A stretch of DNA of 32,076 nt from positions 1 through 32,076 of the IMG/VR virus record IMGVR_UViG_3300027917_002975, one strand, 5' to 3'. Below the pieces are notes generated by a model that saw nothing but the letters and a program-made list of their open reading frames with translations, was not told the origin of the DNA and searched no databases. A program made the translations under genes and the position numbers. Position 1 is the stretch's first letter. Each line of letters starts with the position of its first letter. The DNA is from a virus. This document shows, piece after piece, positions 30,823-32,076 of this stretch.

Positions 30823-31686
30823 TATATAAGGTAAAATGTCTTCGATGAATTTGAATTTAAACCAAGGTTCCTCAACAAAGGCCCAGAACAGCATGTCGAG
30901 GTCAAGAGTGGCAGTTGCCATCTGCCAGAAGTTGTCGAGGGTGAAAACCCCCTTGGTGTTTTTTATGTGCAAGTCGGGTGTCTGCACATCGCAGCTAAGA
31001 GGTATAAGCCCTTTGTAGTTGGGGTAGTAATCGTAAACAGGCATTCTGGCCTTGTCTGGGAACCTGCCCTCGTCAGGCACAAGATCGGGGCACCCAAGAC
31101 CCACAATCAGGTCTTCAAAGTCGTTGATGACATCCAACACCACAGACGACCCCCAGTTCATGTTTTGAATAACAGTGGAGTTAGGCATATGACCTGCCGC
31201 AGATGCCAAACGCCACCTCATCATAGCACTGTAAATCCAATCATTGTACTGATTAGCCTCACCGCCCTGATTTGCCGGTCGTATGATAGATTCCATAAAC
31301 TTCACCCCCGCAAAGTGCGGATGGGTGTCAAACACCTCGCCCAGTTTTCGTATCACCTTGTTTGACCGGCGCATCGTTTGAGATTCCCAAAGCTTCGGGC
31401 ACCACCCACCGTTTACCGTCTGCACAACCTCTATGTATTCGGGTGTGGTTATTTCATCGGCAGCAAAAGACCTGTCTATAAAATGAATAAAAAGCTCCTT
31501 GCCATAACGGGTGCAGAAATCGAGCCACTCGTACACAGGCTCAAACCAATACCAGCCATCCCCTATTTCAAGAGAGGCCCAAGTCATCGGCACACAAACA
31601 CCCCATACCTTGTTTCCCTGATTTCCAAAGATGCGCACAAGGTCATCCCTAACCCTGCGGCGTGTCATTAAAACGTAGTTTTTCAT
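30808..31686 (-). CDS. TIM-barrel glycoside-hydrolase-like protein
   Basis: A 292-residue protein with the order of strands and helices of a (beta/alpha)8 barrel. VWGVCVPMTWASLEIGDGWY followed by WFEPVYEWLDFCTRYGKELF matches the start of GH-like barrels, where a 'W..LEp..G.Y.f' segment precedes the next strand. LFIHFIDRSF, then HPHFAGVKFMESI (with Glu) and TVIQNMNWGSS follow. The Glu in KFMES is a candidate acid/base; the second catalytic Glu cannot be fixed by eye. No signal peptide. It could act on host polysaccharide or on sugars of the virion. The ATG at 31686 has AAGGAGA seven bases upstream. Confidence 0.68.
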   Translation of the reverse strand: MKNYVLMTRRRVRDDLVRIFGNQGNKVWGVCVPMTWASLEIGDGWYWFEPVYEWLDFCTRYGKELFIHFIDRSFAADEITTPEYIEVVQTVNGGWCPKLWESQTMRRSNKVIRKLGEVFDTHPHFAGVKFMESIIRPANQGGEANQYNDWIYSAMMRWRLASAAGHMPNSTVIQNMNWGSSVVLDVINDFEDLIVGLGCPDLVPDEGRFPDKARMPVYDYYPNYKGLIPLSCDVQTPDLHIKNTKGVFTLDNFWQMATATLDLDMLFWAFVEEPWFKFKFIEDILPYINEKA

Positions 31687-31698
31687 TTGCAAATCTCC

Positions 31699-31881
31699 TT
31701 ATTTGCCGAACGTGATGCGGCGGTCGAGTTCCCTAATCCTGTCTTTCAACATCTCGACCTCACCGAACAACATGCCGAAAAGCTCTTCCACATTATATTC
31801 GTGCGGCCCGAACTCAGACATCAGATGGTTGCCCAGCCGGTGATCATATTTAAACTCTTCTTTGCAAATCGGGCATTTCAT
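31699..31881 (-). CDS. C2H2-like zinc-finger peptide
   Basis: A 60-residue protein with CPICKEEFKYDHRLGNHLMSE and a following His (C3, C6, H19, H27 as likely ligands), a C2H2-like finger, then a helix ending IRELDRRITFGK. It is the first complete gene after the promoter at 31.95 kb. GAGGT lies about eight bases before its ATG. Zinc-finger peptides of this type are common in phages and may bind nucleic acid. Confidence 0.78.
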   Translation of the reverse strand: MKCPICKEEFKYDHRLGNHLMSEFGPHEYNVEELFGMLFGEVEMLKDRIRELDRRITFGK

Positions 31882-31944
31882 AATCTCTACCTCGCACTAT
31901 GTTGTGTATTATTTTTTACCTTCACTTATTGATATATGCTGGTA

Positions 31945-31972
31945 ATATTATCACACCTTAATACAATGTCAA
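31945..31972 (-). promoter_or_regulatory. Promoter for the accessory gene cluster
   Basis: A perfect -35 TTGACA (31972-31967), 16 bases, then TAATAT (31950-31945). The flanking DNA is A+T-rich. Transcription would start near 31938, giving a leader of about 57 bases before the zinc-finger gene. It sits in the only sizeable non-coding stretch of this cluster (31882-31995). Confidence 0.6.
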
Positions 31973-31995
31973 CAGGAATAGAATATTATAAAATG

Positions 31996-32076
31996 TTATT
32001 CATCTATTCTTATACTAAAATGGATAGTCTTGTCTGTCAAATCGTCGCCCATACCTTCCAACATCTTGACAGAACC
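31996..32076 (-). CDS. C-terminal end of an upstream gene cut by the window
   Basis: An open frame enters from the right edge and stops at 31998-31996. The last 26 residues read GSVKMLEGMGDDLTDKTIHF and then SIRIDE. Nothing can be said about function. Confidence 0.5.
   Translation of the reverse strand, partial: GSVKMLEGMGDDLTDKTIHFSIRIDE

Noticed and set aside
1-32076. tRNA genes, CRISPR arrays, insertion sequences and attachment sites
   Set aside because: I saw no cloverleaf with conserved tRNA arms, no regularly spaced repeats, no transposase and no integrase; a covariance-model scan could still find a tRNA I missed.

Overview
The window is one arm of a tailed double-stranded DNA phage (Caudoviricetes) with a long non-contractile tail, either free or carried as a prophage. 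Every supported gene lies on the minus strand, so transcription runs from high to low coordinates. Genes are packed with 1-14 base overlaps, many of them ATGA, and strong Shine-Dalgarno sites (AAGGAGGTGA type) precede the major structural genes. No integrase, tRNA, rRNA, CRISPR array or insertion sequence was seen. The host cannot be named. An ExbB/ExbD-type membrane pair and an M15-type peptidase would suit a Gram-negative host, but that is inference.

Reading in the direction of transcription: (1) 32076-29524 is a cluster of small accessory genes behind a good promoter at about 31945-31972. It holds a zinc-finger peptide, a TIM-barrel hydrolase-like protein, several small proteins and a SLOG/YspA-like protein. 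It also carries a 313-base insertion bounded by a perfect 40-base direct repeat. (2) 29481-26722 is the packaging block: a Cys/His-rich protein, the likely terminase small subunit and the large terminase. (3) 26635-19458 is the head block: portal, a three-gene membrane cassette resembling ExbB/MotA plus ExbD/MotB plus a two-helix protein, a zinc ribbon, a maturation protease with an internal scaffold start, a gpD-like decoration protein and a gpE-like capsid protein. (4) 19433-15734 holds connector and completion genes, with an M15-type peptidase among them. (5) 15732-5657 is the tail block: tube protein, chaperones joined by a -1 frameshift at A_AAA_AAC, tape measure, distal tail protein and a 1288-residue hub/fibre. 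(6) 5639-1 holds a metallophosphoesterase, two glycosyltransferases (GT4-like and GT17-like), a methyltransferase, a radical SAM enzyme and one further gene cut by the window edge.

The most unusual features are four. First, four virion proteins (capsid, head-completion, tube, hub) end in near-identical polythreonine tails written in mixed codons. Second, a possible sugar-modification module sits next to the tail genes and could act on those tails. Third, a proton-channel-like cassette lies between portal and protease. Fourth, the capsid and decoration proteins carry insertions of similar pattern. All functional calls come from reading motifs and gene order; no database search was run.
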